Source: Allobosea sp. (lineage in GTDB: Bacteria; Pseudomonadota; Alphaproteobacteria; Rhizobiales; Beijerinckiaceae). From it: DNA of 64,000 nucleotides. Of the stretch, positions 17,602-26,376 are shown in pieces. The stretch spans positions 202,403 through 266,402 of the forward strand of contig NZ_JAFKFW010000004.1 of the NCBI RefSeq assembly GCF_017308015.1, written 5' to 3'. The notes below the pieces were generated by a model. It did not search any database. It was not told where the DNA came from and saw only the letters and a list, made by a program, of their open reading frames with translations. Position 1 is the first letter of the stretch. Each line of letters starts with the position of its first letter. Both the position numbers and the translations under genes were made by a program.

Positions 17602-17937
17602 ATGACCTATGTGGTCACCGAGAACTGCATCAAGTGCAAGTATATGGATTGCGTCGAGGTCTGCCCGGTCGACTGCTTCTATGAAGGCGAGAACATGCTC
17701 GTCATCCATCCCGACGAGTGCATCGATTGCGGCGTCTGCGAGCCGGAATGCCCGGCCGAAGCGATCAAGCCCGACACGGAACCGGGTCTCGAAAGCTGGC
17801 TGCAGCTCAACGGCAAGTTCGCGGCGAGCTGGCCCAACATCACCCAGAAGAAGGATCCGCCGGCCGACGCCAAGGCGTTCGATGGCGTCCCCGGCAAGCT
17901 CGAAATGCTCTCGCCGGAACCGGGTGAAGGCGACTGA
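17602..17937 (+). CDS. fdxA: Ferredoxin FdxA (7Fe-8S type)
   Basis: A 111-residue bacterial ferredoxin. Two cluster motifs are complete: [17 protein letters not shown] (from Cys9) and [12 protein letters not shown], the arrangement of FdxA-type proteins that hold one [3Fe-4S] and one [4Fe-4S] cluster. The C-terminal part ([16 protein letters not shown]) is typical of alphaproteobacterial FdxA. It transfers low-potential electrons in the cytosol. It is 168 bases after the S4 gene and 380 before CarD; the helicase-S4-FdxA-CarD order recurs in related genomes as I recall it. Call is firm; partner unknown. Confidence 0.93.
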   Translation: MTYVVTENCIKCKYMDCVEVCPVDCFYEGENMLVIHPDECIDCGVCEPECPAEAIKPDTEPGLESWLQLNGKFAASWPNITQKKDPPADAKAFDGVPGKLEMLSPEPGEGD

Positions 17938-18317
17938 TCCGACCGGCATTTGCCGGCCGCGCTGCATTAACCAAGACCTCGCCATGCCGTTGCAGGGGAG
18001 CGCCGCCCGGCGTTTACCTTTGATTCGGCGTGTTTTTTGTGTTACAAGCTAGTCCCAGTCGAAGTCGTTCCGCATGTCCCTGCGAGATTCCAGCAATCGG
18101 GGCGCCCCCAAGAGATCAAAGACGATGAGAGAGCCGGCTTCGGCGCCGGCGGCTTCGATCGTCGTTCTTGGCCGGGGCACAATGAAACAATCGACTAGGG
18201 AGCGTGAAGCGGTGCGTTTTCCAAGCGTCGCATCAGGCGGAAAGTCCCCTGCCACCCGGCCGGGGACCAGATCATCACGTGCTCGCGCCGAGCGGGCCGG
18301 TCAGGAGTCGTAACGGC
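17938..18317 (+). promoter_or_regulatory. Long leader and probable promoter of carD
   Basis: This 380-base gap has no supported gene. A weak sigma70-like pair, TTGATT at 18020-18025 and TTACAA at 18042-18047 with 16 bases between, would give a transcript leader of about 265 bases before CarD. A small CCGGC/GCCGG hairpin near 17942-17955 has no T-run and is not called a terminator. Confidence 0.35.
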
Positions 18318-18908
18318 ATGTCCACTGCGAAGAAAGCTGTTGTGCGCCAGGGTTTCAAGACGGGCGAGTACGTCGTCTATCCGTCCCATGGCGTGGGTCA
18401 GATCACGGCGATCGAAGAGCAGGAAGTCGCGGGTTTCAAGCTGGAACTGTTCGTCGTCAGCTTTGCCAAGGACAAGATGACGCTGCGCGTCCCGACCGCG
18501 AAGGCCGCCAGCGTCGGCCTGCGCAAGCTTGCCGACGCCGAGTCGGTTGCCAAGGCGCTGGTCACGCTCACCGGCCGTGCCCGAGTCAAGCGCACCATGT
18601 GGTCGCGTCGTGCGCAGGAATATGAAGCGAAGATCAATTCCGGCGATCTCGTCGCCATCGCCGAAGTGGTTCGCGATCTCTACCGTTCCGAGGCGCAGCC
18701 CGAGCAGTCCTATTCCGAGCGCCAACTCTACGAGGCAGCCCTGGATCGCATGACCCGCGAGATCGCGGTGGTCGACGATGTCACCGAGACCGAGGCGCTC
18801 AAGAAGATCGAAGGGCAGCTCGCCAAGTCGCCGCGCCGCGCCGGCAAGGCCGAAACCGAGGCGGAGCTGGAAGGGGACAATGACGACCTGGCGGAAGAAG
18901 CTGCCTGA
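18318..18908 (+). CDS. carD: CarD family transcriptional regulator
   Basis: A 196-residue CarD/CdnL-type protein that binds the RNA polymerase beta subunit and stabilises open promoter complexes. The N-terminal RNAP-interaction domain (about 12-65) contains GEYVVYPSHGVGQIT; the helical DNA-contact domain follows (ARVKRTMWSRRAQEYEAKI and AEVVRDLYRSEAQ), and the last 30 residues are acidic (DNDDLAEEAA). Start ATG 18318 follows TCAGGAG; extending upstream would add unrelated residues. A clear terminator lies 28 bases after the stop. Confidence 0.93.
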   Translation: MSTAKKAVVRQGFKTGEYVVYPSHGVGQITAIEEQEVAGFKLELFVVSFAKDKMTLRVPTAKAASVGLRKLADAESVAKALVTLTGRARVKRTMWSRRAQEYEAKINSGDLVAIAEVVRDLYRSEAQPEQSYSERQLYEAALDRMTREIAVVDDVTETEALKKIEGQLAKSPRRAGKAETEAELEGDNDDLAEEAA

Positions 18909-18936
18909 GCGACTTCAGTCTTCGCAATTTGCAAGG

Positions 18937-18965
18937 AACCCGGCGGGCAATCGCCGGGTTTTTTG
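18937..18965 (+). terminator. Terminator after carD
   Basis: AACCCGGCG (18937-18945), six-base loop, CGCCGGGTT (18952-18960), then TTTTG. Perfect 9-bp stem plus T-run just past the carD stop, and 19 bases before the converging hydrolase stop. Confidence 0.85.
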
Positions 18966-18983
18966 TTGAGATGAACGGGATCG

Positions 18984-19853
18984 CTACGCCGTGCCTGTTC
19001 CCACCTTCAGGAAAGTCACCGTCCTTGCCCAGGCTTGCTTGGCTGTCGCGGCGTTGTAGCGCTCGGCGCTGGTGTCATTCATGAAGGCATGGTCGACATC
19101 GGGATAGACGATGGCTTCGTACTGGATATTGGCGGCCTTCAGCGCCTTCTCATAATCTGGCAGCATCTGGACGAGGCGGGTATCGCGCGAGGCCTGTTGG
19201 ATCAGAAGGCGGGCCTTGATCTGCGGTACCTTGGCGAGATCGGGCGAGCGGCCGTAGAAGACCACGCCCGCCGAGAGTTCCGGCACCGAGACGGCGAGGT
19301 CGTTGACCGAGCCGCCGCCCCAGCAGAAGCCGACCGCGCCTGTCCTGCCGGTCGCATCCGGCCGCGAGGCCAGGTATTTCAGCGCCGCGCGGCCCTGGGT
19401 GACGACCGTCTCGACCGAAAGCTGCGGGAAGAGAGCGCGGGCGGCGTCGGGATCGCTGGGCGTGCCACCGAGGGGGGTAAGGAAATCGAGGCCGAGCGCG
19501 GTGAAACCCTCAAGCGCGATGCGGCGGGTGATGTCCTCGATATGAGGATTGAGACCGCGATTCTCGTGGATGACGAGGACCCCGCCGCGCTTGGCCTCAG
19601 CCCTGGGCGTGACCAAATAGCCTTTCAGAGCCACGCCATCGAAGATCTGGTCGAACCGGCTCGCGGTGATGCGGGCATCGTCGGGTGCGACCTGCTGAGC
19701 CTGAGCGTAGTTCGGCTCCAGCAGGGCGAGCGCGGCTTCCGCCGCCGCCGCGGTGCCGGCGATGGCGAGCAGCCGGTTCATGAAGACGCGACGGTCCAGA
19801 GGCTTGTGCGTGTACTCGTCGTAGAGTTCGACGATCCGGCGATCGAGCGCCAT
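18984..19853 (-). CDS. Dienelactone hydrolase family protein, exported
   Basis: A 289-residue alpha/beta-hydrolase. A long N-terminal leader with DRRVFMNRLLAIAGTAAAAEAAL (20-42) resembles a Tat/Sec signal region. The catalytic set of the dienelactone hydrolase family is visible: VIHENRGL (Glu97), GFCWGGG nucleophile elbow with Cys177 in place of Ser, an Asp in ASRDTRL, and His in VDHAFMND. Typical members hydrolyse dienelactone from chloroaromatic breakdown, but this secreted branch, often called carboxymethylenebutenolidase, is common without any aromatic pathway, and none is seen here. Substrate unknown. Confidence 0.88.
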   Translation of the reverse strand: MALDRRIVELYDEYTHKPLDRRVFMNRLLAIAGTAAAAEAALALLEPNYAQAQQVAPDDARITASRFDQIFDGVALKGYLVTPRAEAKRGGVLVIHENRGLNPHIEDITRRIALEGFTALGLDFLTPLGGTPSDPDAARALFPQLSVETVVTQGRAALKYLASRPDATGRTGAVGFCWGGGSVNDLAVSVPELSAGVVFYGRSPDLAKVPQIKARLLIQQASRDTRLVQMLPDYEKALKAANIQYEAIVYPDVDHAFMNDTSAERYNAATAKQAWARTVTFLKVGTGTA

Positions 19854-19952
19854 TCTTGCCTCCCCTGATCATGGCTTTCCGCAATCATAGCGCCGGCCGC
19901 GAGTGATGCAGGAGGGCGTGAGACGGACTCGCGGCCTTGTGAAGGTGGAGGT

Positions 19953-21437
19953 CTACTCGGCGACGACCTTGTAGCGCTGGCCGGGCGTCAGCGCAGCGTT
20001 GCGGTCGAGCCCGTTGAGGAGCTGGAAGAGCTCGCCCGGCCGGTCCTGCTCGGGCATGCGCTCGGCCATGCTGGCGATGGTGTCGCCGGCCTCGGCAGCG
20101 ACCAGCCGGATCTGCATCGGGCGGACGGCCTGCGATTCCGCAGGCGTCATGATCCTGAAGCTGTCGACGATGCTGCGCATCTGCCGCTCCGGATCGGTGC
20201 CACCGCGTGCGGCCAGGATGAAGCGATAGACCCGGTCGCCGATCTGCACGGCGGCGAGCCTGAAGGTCCAGTCGGTGCCGCGGCCGTGGGCGCGCACCGC
20301 AGGCTGGCCGGCGATCTCGGTCTTCTCGATGCCGGTGGTCTCGACGCCCTCGATCCAGCCGGCGGCGACATAGGATTCCAGCGTCTGGCCGCTTTTCAGC
20401 GTGACGGAATCGAAGCGAAGGGCCTGTGCGCCATTGGCGCTGACGCCAATGACCATGTCCTGCGCGGATTCCAGGCCAAAGCCTTCGGGGGCGCTGAAGC
20501 CAATGCGCAGCGCGCTGTTGAGATAGCGCCGGCCCCGGACCACGCCATCACGCGGATCGTCGCCATACGCCAGGCCCTCGACCGCATTGAGCCAGCGATT
20601 GGCATCGCGCTCGCCGATGCCGGGTGCACCGATCTGGCGGGCGGCGGCGGTGACGGCGGCGATGCGTTCCGGGGTTTGCGGATGGCTCGATAGGATATCG
20701 AGCCGCTTGTCGTCGGCGCTCTGGTTCTGGCCGCTGCTGCGGAAGGCGGTGTTGCGGCCGAGCGTGGCGAGGAAGCGGCTTGCGCCATAGGGATCGTAGC
20801 CGGCGCGTGAGATGTTGCGGACGCTGATCTGGTCGGCGGTGAGCTCCTGCTGGCGCGAGAACTTGGCGAGCGAGAGCTTCGAGCCGGCGTTGACTGCCGC
20901 GCCGCGCGTGGGGTCCTTCAAGACCTGCGATACGACCCGGCTGACCAGCGCCGATTCCGCTTCCTTCTCGGCGCGCTCGACCGCGTGCCGCGCCGTGACA
21001 TGGGCAATCTCATGTGCCAGCACCGAGGCGATCTCGGACGTGTCGTTGGCCAGTGCCAGCAGGCCGCGCGTGACATAGAGCCGGCCATTGGGCAGGGCGA
21101 AGGCGTTGACCACCGGCGAATTCAGGATGGTGATGTCGTAATGACCGATCTGGCCTTCTCCGGCCTTGGCGAGGCGCTGCACGACCTCGTCAAGAGCGGC
21201 GCGGGCGCGTGGTGCGCGGTATTCGCCGCCGAAGGCCGCGAGCAGACGCTGATGTTCCTGGTCTGAGGCGCGCTGGATCGTGCTGATCCGCGGCGCGATC
21301 TCGCCTTCGGCGGTCCCGCCCGCCGGCAGCAGCACGCTCTGGTCGCCGAGGCAACCGACGAGCAGCAGTCCGGGCAGCGCGATGGCTGCCAGCCGCTTCG
21401 AATGTCGCGAAAGCGATGCTCGCCAGGACTCCAGCAT
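19953..21437 (-). CDS. M48 family metalloprotease lipoprotein with LysM-like tail
   Basis: A 494-residue lipoprotein: signal ending in LLLVGC with lipobox Cys29. The zinc protease core has SVLAHEIAHVTARHAVERAE (HExxH) and a distal ELTADQ supplying the third ligand, as in BepA/LoiP-like M48 peptidases that guard the outer membrane. After about residue 300 is a domain typical of alphaproteobacterial members, and the last 50 residues (TIASMAERMPEQ...LNGL...PGQRYKVV) look like a LysM-type peptidoglycan anchor. It is 4 bases after the thermonuclease-like gene, so the two form an operon. The family call is sound; LysM call is by pattern. Confidence 0.88.
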   Translation of the reverse strand: MLESWRASLSRHSKRLAAIALPGLLLVGCLGDQSVLLPAGGTAEGEIAPRISTIQRASDQEHQRLLAAFGGEYRAPRARAALDEVVQRLAKAGEGQIGHYDITILNSPVVNAFALPNGRLYVTRGLLALANDTSEIASVLAHEIAHVTARHAVERAEKEAESALVSRVVSQVLKDPTRGAAVNAGSKLSLAKFSRQQELTADQISVRNISRAGYDPYGASRFLATLGRNTAFRSSGQNQSADDKRLDILSSHPQTPERIAAVTAAARQIGAPGIGERDANRWLNAVEGLAYGDDPRDGVVRGRRYLNSALRIGFSAPEGFGLESAQDMVIGVSANGAQALRFDSVTLKSGQTLESYVAAGWIEGVETTGIEKTEIAGQPAVRAHGRGTDWTFRLAAVQIGDRVYRFILAARGGTDPERQMRSIVDSFRIMTPAESQAVRPMQIRLVAAEAGDTIASMAERMPEQDRPGELFQLLNGLDRNAALTPGQRYKVVAE

Positions 21438-21441
21438 ATCC

Positions 21442-22218
21442 TCAGTCGATCAATTCCAGCGCTGCCCCGGACGCAACCTCGAGCAGAAGGCCGTCGCGTC
21501 CGGACAGGACACCATAGGCGCGCAGCCGTTTACCGCCGAGATGGCTCGCGGTCCAGCCGGCGCTCTTGAGTTCGCGCCAGAGGCTGCGCGACAGGACGAT
21601 CGAGGCAGCCTCCTTGGGGCGGCGGGAGAAATTCAGATAGGTCCGCTGGGAGCGCTCGCCGACCGAGGCGATCCGGCCTTCCAGCATGACGTAACGCCCC
21701 TCCTGCGCCTTTACCGCGGCGAGATCATGGCCATTGACCGCCGTCAGCGGCGAAACTTGCGGTGGAGATGTTACTGATTCCTGAACGGGTGCCTTCGGTG
21801 AGGCTTCGCAGGGGGATAAGCCGGGTTCGGGCATCGGCAGGGCCGCGCCCTGCCGCATGAGCAGTTGTGCGAGATCCCGCGCCGGTGCGCCCGGCGACGA
21901 GGGCGGCACCGACAGCCGTGCGGGCAGGCGCCCCCAGCGGTCGGGCTCTCCGAGAAGGGAGAGGCCGAGCGGGCGCCCAAGGAAGTCGCGCAGACCGGTT
22001 TCGAAGCGCGATACCTCCTCCAGGCTCTGACGCGGCGCGAGACCGACGAGCCGAAGCTTGCGGCCGTCGTCCAGCAGCGGATCTCCGGCAGGGTCGAGGC
22101 CGGTCAATCGTGCCGTGACTGCGGGGGCGGCCTCCGGAACGCAGCCGGATGCGGCCCGTGCCGGCATGGTGGGAAGGGCTGCGAATACGACGATGGCAAG
22201 AAGGGACTTCACCCGCAT
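21442..22218 (-). CDS. Thermonuclease-like (SNase-fold) protein, probably degenerate
   Basis: A 258-residue exported protein: signal peptide SLLAIVVFAALPTMPARAAS. Residues 35-120 resemble the SNase fold: DGRKLRLVGLAPRQ stands where nucleases have DGxxxRLxGIDAPE, and DRWGRLPARL where they have DRYGRxLA. The catalytic Glu after the Ala-Pro is absent (Arg/Gln instead), so nuclease activity is doubtful. A second half (SVGERSQRTYLNFSRR) looks OB-fold-like. First gene of a two-gene operon with the M48 protease, 4 bases apart; a tRNA gene is divergent upstream. Function in the envelope, if any, is unknown. Confidence 0.7.
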   Translation of the reverse strand: MRVKSLLAIVVFAALPTMPARAASGCVPEAAPAVTARLTGLDPAGDPLLDDGRKLRLVGLAPRQSLEEVSRFETGLRDFLGRPLGLSLLGEPDRWGRLPARLSVPPSSPGAPARDLAQLLMRQGAALPMPEPGLSPCEASPKAPVQESVTSPPQVSPLTAVNGHDLAAVKAQEGRYVMLEGRIASVGERSQRTYLNFSRRPKEAASIVLSRSLWRELKSAGWTASHLGGKRLRAYGVLSGRDGLLLEVASGAALELID

Positions 22219-22246
22219 CGCGATTATGCTACACGGAGTTCCGTGC

Positions 22247-22323
<77 letters not shown>

Positions 22324-22512
22324 AATTATCTCATTGAAATCGTTTTCTTATGCCAACTTGCGGCGCTGCCTGGTCCTGATCGCCAGGCTGCCTCGGTCGA
22401 TCCGCACAGTTTTGGGGCTTTGGCAAAGCGGGTTTCAGCCTTGGTTATGCTGCCGCCGGGATTGGCTGCAGCGCGTTGAAGCAAGCGTGGTCCGGCGTCC
22501 GTTCTGACGGGA

Positions 22513-23850
22513 TCAGCCCAGCCGGCCAATCCGGAGCCGCGCTTCGAAGCCGTCTTCCTGCCCCTCCCTCGGCGAGAGCAGTTCGAGGCTGCTACCAGTC
22601 CCAGTGGCGATCGCTTTCGCGATGGCCAGCCCGAGCCCGGCGCCTTGCGCCTGCGCGCGGCCGCGCTCGAACGGGTTGAGCAGGCGGGTGAGCAACTCTT
22701 GCGGCACGGCGGGTCCTCCATTGGTGACGCGGAGCACGCCATTCACCGACAGAGTCACGCAGACCAGTTCGGAACGCGAGCCGTGCTTGAGCGCATTTTC
22801 GATCAGGTTCCGCGCCAGTATCGCGAACGCATCCGGATCGATGCGGGCCGGCACTGGACCGTCGGGCAAGGCCAGTTTGATCCGCCCGGCGCCGCCTGCG
22901 TTGGCGGTTAGTTCACCCACGATGATCCGGAGGATCGTGCCGGTGTCGACCGCCTCGGCACCATGGAGGCGGCCTCCTTCCGCCTTTGCCAGCTGCATCA
23001 GCTTTTCCGAGAGGTCGGAGAGCCTTCGCAAGGCGGCTTCAATGTCGCGAGCGCGCTTGCGTGCGGCACCATCGGTCGTTTCGATGATCAGTCTTTGTGT
23101 CTGTGCCAGCGCGGCCGCTACCGGCGTGCGCAATTCATGCGCCGAGTTGGCGGCAAAGCTGCGCTCTGCCTCCAAGGCGCACCTGAGGCGTTCCAGTAAC
23201 TGGTTCACCGCCTGTTCGACTGGCCGGATTTCCGAGGGCAGGCCGCCGGCGGCGACCGCGGTCAGATCTCCGGCGCCCCGCAGCTCGATCTCGGAGCGAA
23301 AGCGCCGCAGGCTCGTCGTCGACAGGCGCACGACGGCCCATATGCCGATCAGGCTGAGCGGAACGATCAGGGCGAGCGGGCGGGCCAGGCCGACGAGCAC
23401 ATCCCGTGCGACAGCGCGGCGGCGGGCGTGCGGCTCGGCGACGGTGATCGTGATCGTACCCTGCAACGCGGCATCCGAATAGAGACGGTGTGTCGGCGTA
23501 TCGGAGAAGCCCATGCCGCTGAACGGCGGAAAGACCGCCGGGTCGGCGCTGTGCGAGCGCAGCAGCGTCTGCCCGTCGGCGTTCCGCACCAGATAGGTGA
23601 AGTGCTCGTCATGCTCGCGCATTGTCGCGACGCTCTGGCTGGCTGAGTCGTCGCTGTCGCGCCCGATGATGTCGCGCACGGCCAACGGCAGCAGGCGCTG
23701 CCCGGTTTCCGCAAGCTCGCTGTCGAAGACCTCATCCATTTGATGGCGCAGATTCTGGGTCGTCACCGCGGCGGCCACTGCCCAGACCAGCGCGATGCTC
23801 AGGCCCAGCCAGAGCGACAGGCGCCATTGCAGGCTCTTCGGCGCGGTCAT
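22513..23850 (-). CDS. Sensor histidine kinase, QseC-like
   Basis: A 445-residue membrane kinase. TM1 about 11-31, periplasmic sensor of about 130 residues, TM2 about 155-177, then HAMP. The H-box is SFAANSAHELRTPVAAAL with phospho-His238; N-box RNLIENALKHGS; ATP lid GGPAVPQELLTRL and GAGLGLAIAK. Its layout is that of the QseC/PmrB group. The start ATGA overlaps the response regulator stop by 4 bases, so the pair is translationally coupled. It is transcribed away from the PepSY-b561-DUF2271-ApbE redox cluster that it probably controls; the signal (metal or redox) is not deducible. Confidence 0.92.
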   Translation of the reverse strand: MTAPKSLQWRLSLWLGLSIALVWAVAAAVTTQNLRHQMDEVFDSELAETGQRLLPLAVRDIIGRDSDDSASQSVATMREHDEHFTYLVRNADGQTLLRSHSADPAVFPPFSGMGFSDTPTHRLYSDAALQGTITITVAEPHARRRAVARDVLVGLARPLALIVPLSLIGIWAVVRLSTTSLRRFRSEIELRGAGDLTAVAAGGLPSEIRPVEQAVNQLLERLRCALEAERSFAANSAHELRTPVAAALAQTQRLIIETTDGAARKRARDIEAALRRLSDLSEKLMQLAKAEGGRLHGAEAVDTGTILRIIVGELTANAGGAGRIKLALPDGPVPARIDPDAFAILARNLIENALKHGSRSELVCVTLSVNGVLRVTNGGPAVPQELLTRLLNPFERGRAQAQGAGLGLAIAKAIATGTGSSLELLSPREGQEDGFEARLRIGRLG

Positions 23851-24509
23851 CGCGCGCTTCCCAGCCGATAGCCGATGCCTCGTACCGTGTGGACGGCATC
23901 GGGGCCGAGCTTCTTGCGCAGACGGCTGACATGGACCTCGATCGTGTTACTTTCGACTTCGGTACCGAAGGCATAGAGCCGGTCTTCCAACTGGGCCTTG
24001 GACATCACCTGGCCAGGGCGCTGGACGAAGGCTTCGAATAGCGCCCATTCGCGCGCGGTAAGGTCGATAAGTCGCCGGCCTTTTATGATCGTCCGTGCCG
24101 CCAAATCGATCTGCAGGCCGCCGATCTCGACGAGCGGGTTGGGATTGCCGCTGTAGCGACGTGCCACCGCATTCAGCCGTGCGGACAGTTCCGCGAGGTC
24201 AAACGGCTTGGTCATGTAGTCGTCCGCTCCCGCATTGAGCCCTTCGATGCGGTCGGAGATCTGGTCCAGCGCGGTCAGGATGATGACCGGCGTCACGCAT
24301 CCTTTCCGGCGCAGCTCGCGCAGGAAGGCGATTCCCCGACCGTCGGGAAGCATCAGATCCAGCAGGACCAGATCATAGGCTGCGCTGTCGAGATGCTCGG
24401 CGGCTCGGTCGAGGCGGCCGACCCAGTCCACAGAATGGTTGTCGCCGACGATATGGTCGCGCACCGCGGCCCCGAGGATCGTGTCGTCCTCGATCAGAAG
24501 AACTCTCAT
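23847..24509 (-). CDS. OmpR-family response regulator, QseB-like
   Basis: A 220-residue regulator. Receiver 1-115 with Asp8/Asp9 and phospho-acceptor Asp51 (VLLDLMLPDG) and Lys101 (KPFDLAEL); winged-helix DNA-binding domain 128-218 with LTAREWALFEAFVQRPG and ESNTIEVHVSRLRKKL. Start ATG 24509 begins directly with the receiver; a start at 24584 would add 25 non-receiver residues. Cognate partner of the overlapping kinase gene. It reads away from the redox cluster whose first gene starts 143 bases off, so the interval probably carries its binding sites. Confidence 0.93.
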   Translation of the reverse strand: MRVLLIEDDTILGAAVRDHIVGDNHSVDWVGRLDRAAEHLDSAAYDLVLLDLMLPDGRGIAFLRELRRKGCVTPVIILTALDQISDRIEGLNAGADDYMTKPFDLAELSARLNAVARRYSGNPNPLVEIGGLQIDLAARTIIKGRRLIDLTAREWALFEAFVQRPGQVMSKAQLEDRLYAFGTEVESNTIEVHVSRLRKKLGPDAVHTVRGIGYRLGSAR

Positions 24510-24652
24510 GAAGGCGCAATCCCATCTGTCCGAGACCTGTTGCCTGCGGAACCTGTCAGCTTCCTGAAGGGCCGTGCCCTTCACGCTTCAGCTACGCGTC
24601 AGGAAAGATTGTCATCATTCCGGCAGGTGAACGCTGATCAGGGACAAATGCC

Positions 24653-25048
24653 ATGGTGAAGCTGTTCGTCGCGGGCCTGCTGCTCCTTGCCGTCGCAGGG
24701 GCGGGCGCCGCGATGGCTGATGACGATTGCGACGTACCCCTCGGACAGTGGCAGCCCCGAGAGGCCGTGCAGGCGATGGCGCAGGCCCGTGGCTGGCAGG
24801 TGGACCGGCTCAGGATCGATGATGGCTGCTACCAGATCAGGGGCATCGACGAGACGGGACGGCCTTTCAAGGCCAAGATCGATCCTGCCACTCTGGCGAT
24901 CGTCAAGATAAAGCATCGGACCCGGAGCGGCGGACACCGGCATGAACGGGCTCCATCCGTCACCACAGAGGCGGCCGAACCATTGGCCCCGGTGTCCCCG
25001 AAATCCTTGTTCGACCGCAGCAAGCTGCCGAAAGCCACGGTGAATTGA
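24653..25048 (+). CDS. Exported PepSY-domain protein
   Basis: A 131-residue periplasmic protein: signal peptide (VKLFVAGLLLLAVAGAGAAMA), then a single PepSY domain at about 30-90 (PLGQWQPREAVQAMAQARGW, QIRGIDETGRPFKAKIDP), with Cys26 and Cys59 that might pair. The C-terminal 40 residues are His/Arg/Pro-rich (SGGHRHERAP), a possible metal-binding tail. Single PepSY proteins commonly sit beside cytochrome b561 genes and QseBC systems, as here. Its role is unknown; it may be a periplasmic partner or inhibitor of the downstream redox proteins. First gene of a five-gene run on this strand. Confidence 0.85.
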   Translation: MVKLFVAGLLLLAVAGAGAAMADDDCDVPLGQWQPREAVQAMAQARGWQVDRLRIDDGCYQIRGIDETGRPFKAKIDPATLAIVKIKHRTRSGGHRHERAPSVTTEAAEPLAPVSPKSLFDRSKLPKATVN

Positions 25049-25103
25049 GCGGGCCGGACTCCGTGTCCCGGGACGCTGCATCCCTTCGTCCAACGCTGGA
25101 GAA

Positions 25104-25625
25104 ATGGCCATGTCCGTCGCAACTGCGCGCTATTCGAGAAGTCTGGTCGTCATTCACTGGGTGACGGCCTTCGCTGTGCTGGGCGCATGGCTGACGGCGG
25201 AGGGCGGCCGTGAAGTGGTCCGGAACCCGCCTGTGCTGCATTTCTGGCTGGGCCTTGCGGTCCTGGTTCTGGTCGTTCCCCGTCTGATCCTGAGGCTGGC
25301 CCAGCCCGCTCCCGATGCAGGCCCGCAGCATGGCTGGCTCGTCATAGGAGCCAGGCTCGGCCATGGGCTGCTCTATCTGCTGCTGGTCGCCTTGCCGCTC
25401 ACCGGCTGGTACGCCGCTTCGCGCATGGGCGTGTCCGTTCCCTTTTTCGGCCTGCATCTGCCGGTCATTGCCACCCCGGTGCAGGGACGCCCTGGTCTGA
25501 TCGCCGAACTCCACGAGAGTGGCGGCACCTTCATCCTCATCCTTGCCGGCCTGCACGCCCTGATGGCGATCTGGCACCAGTTCGTTCTGCGCGACGGGGC
25601 GCTGCGGCGGATGAGCCTGCGCTGA
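25104..25625 (+). CDS. Cytochrome b561 family protein
   Basis: A 173-residue di-heme membrane cytochrome of the prokaryotic b561 family. Four TM helices at about 13-30, 46-66, 84-104 and 140-160 carry the axial histidines: VIHWVTAFAV (His18), GHGLLYLL, the ELHESGG loop and GLHALMAIWHQF. These proteins move electrons between quinol or superoxide and acceptors at the membrane. ATG 25104 is used; a second in-frame ATG at 25110 is possible. It follows the PepSY gene by 55 bases. Confidence 0.9.
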   Translation: MAMSVATARYSRSLVVIHWVTAFAVLGAWLTAEGGREVVRNPPVLHFWLGLAVLVLVVPRLILRLAQPAPDAGPQHGWLVIGARLGHGLLYLLLVALPLTGWYAASRMGVSVPFFGLHLPVIATPVQGRPGLIAELHESGGTFILILAGLHALMAIWHQFVLRDGALRRMSLR

Positions 25626-25893
25626 GAAGGCCGACGGTCGGCGCCTTCGCCTCTCCGGCCCTCCCTGCATCGATCGAGGCGGAGAGAACGAGGGAGGCGC
25701 GGCATTTCGGCACGATCCCGGCTCTTCCTGACGCCCGGCTGAAGCCAAAACCGACACGGCGTCAGGAGGCCGTCAGCGCAGGGGCCCAGGTTGATCGTGC
25801 CGGATGGCGGGGCGCGGCCTCGCCGGTACGGCTCGATGCTCACGGGCCGGAATATGCGGTTCTCGGGGCCGGGGAAAAGGAGGTCCAGCTACC

Positions 25894-26364
25894 ATGAAGA
25901 AGATCATGCCGGCCATCGCATTGGCCACGACGCTCATGTTGCCCGGTCTTGCCGAGGCGCGACCGGTCAAGCTCACCACCACGCTGGCCAATTATGGTGG
26001 TGACGGTGCCTATCTCGCATTCTATGTCACGAATGCGCAGGGGGCCTATTCCGGCAGCCTGTGGCTGGCTGGCCGCAAGTCGAAATACTACTCGCACCTG
26101 TCGGGCTGGCACCGCGCAACCGGTGGGAACCCCGCCGAGATCAACGGTATCACGGGTGCCAGCGTCGGCGGGGGCCGCACGCTCGAGATTTCGCTCGATC
26201 TGGCTGATGCGCTCTTCGACGCAGGGTACGTTCTGCATGTCGATGCCGCCGTGGAAGACATGCGCGACAGTCCGAGCGAGATCGCTATCCCGCTGACGAG
26301 CGCGGGCGCGAAAGCGCCGGTCCGTGGCCGGCGCTATGTCTCGAGTTTGGCTTATTCTTTCTGA
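25894..26364 (+). CDS. DUF2271 periplasmic protein with candidate FMN-attachment motif
   Basis: A 156-residue exported protein: signal MKKIMPAIALATTLMLPGLAEA, then a DUF2271 domain with SGSLWLAGRKSKYYSHLSGW and INGITGASVGGG (residues 83-94). The segment T87-G88-A89-S90 resembles the SGAT/TGAT motif where ApbE attaches FMN to Thr or Ser in FMN-bind proteins, and an apbE gene lies 2.2 kb downstream in this operon. Start ATG 25894 follows a near-perfect AAAGGAGGTCC; the open frame extends further 5' but those residues are not homologous. Flavinylation here is inferred, not demonstrated. Confidence 0.85.
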   Translation: MKKIMPAIALATTLMLPGLAEARPVKLTTTLANYGGDGAYLAFYVTNAQGAYSGSLWLAGRKSKYYSHLSGWHRATGGNPAEINGITGASVGGGRTLEISLDLADALFDAGYVLHVDAAVEDMRDSPSEIAIPLTSAGAKAPVRGRRYVSSLAYSF

Positions 26365-26376
26365 GCGGTGGCCGGC

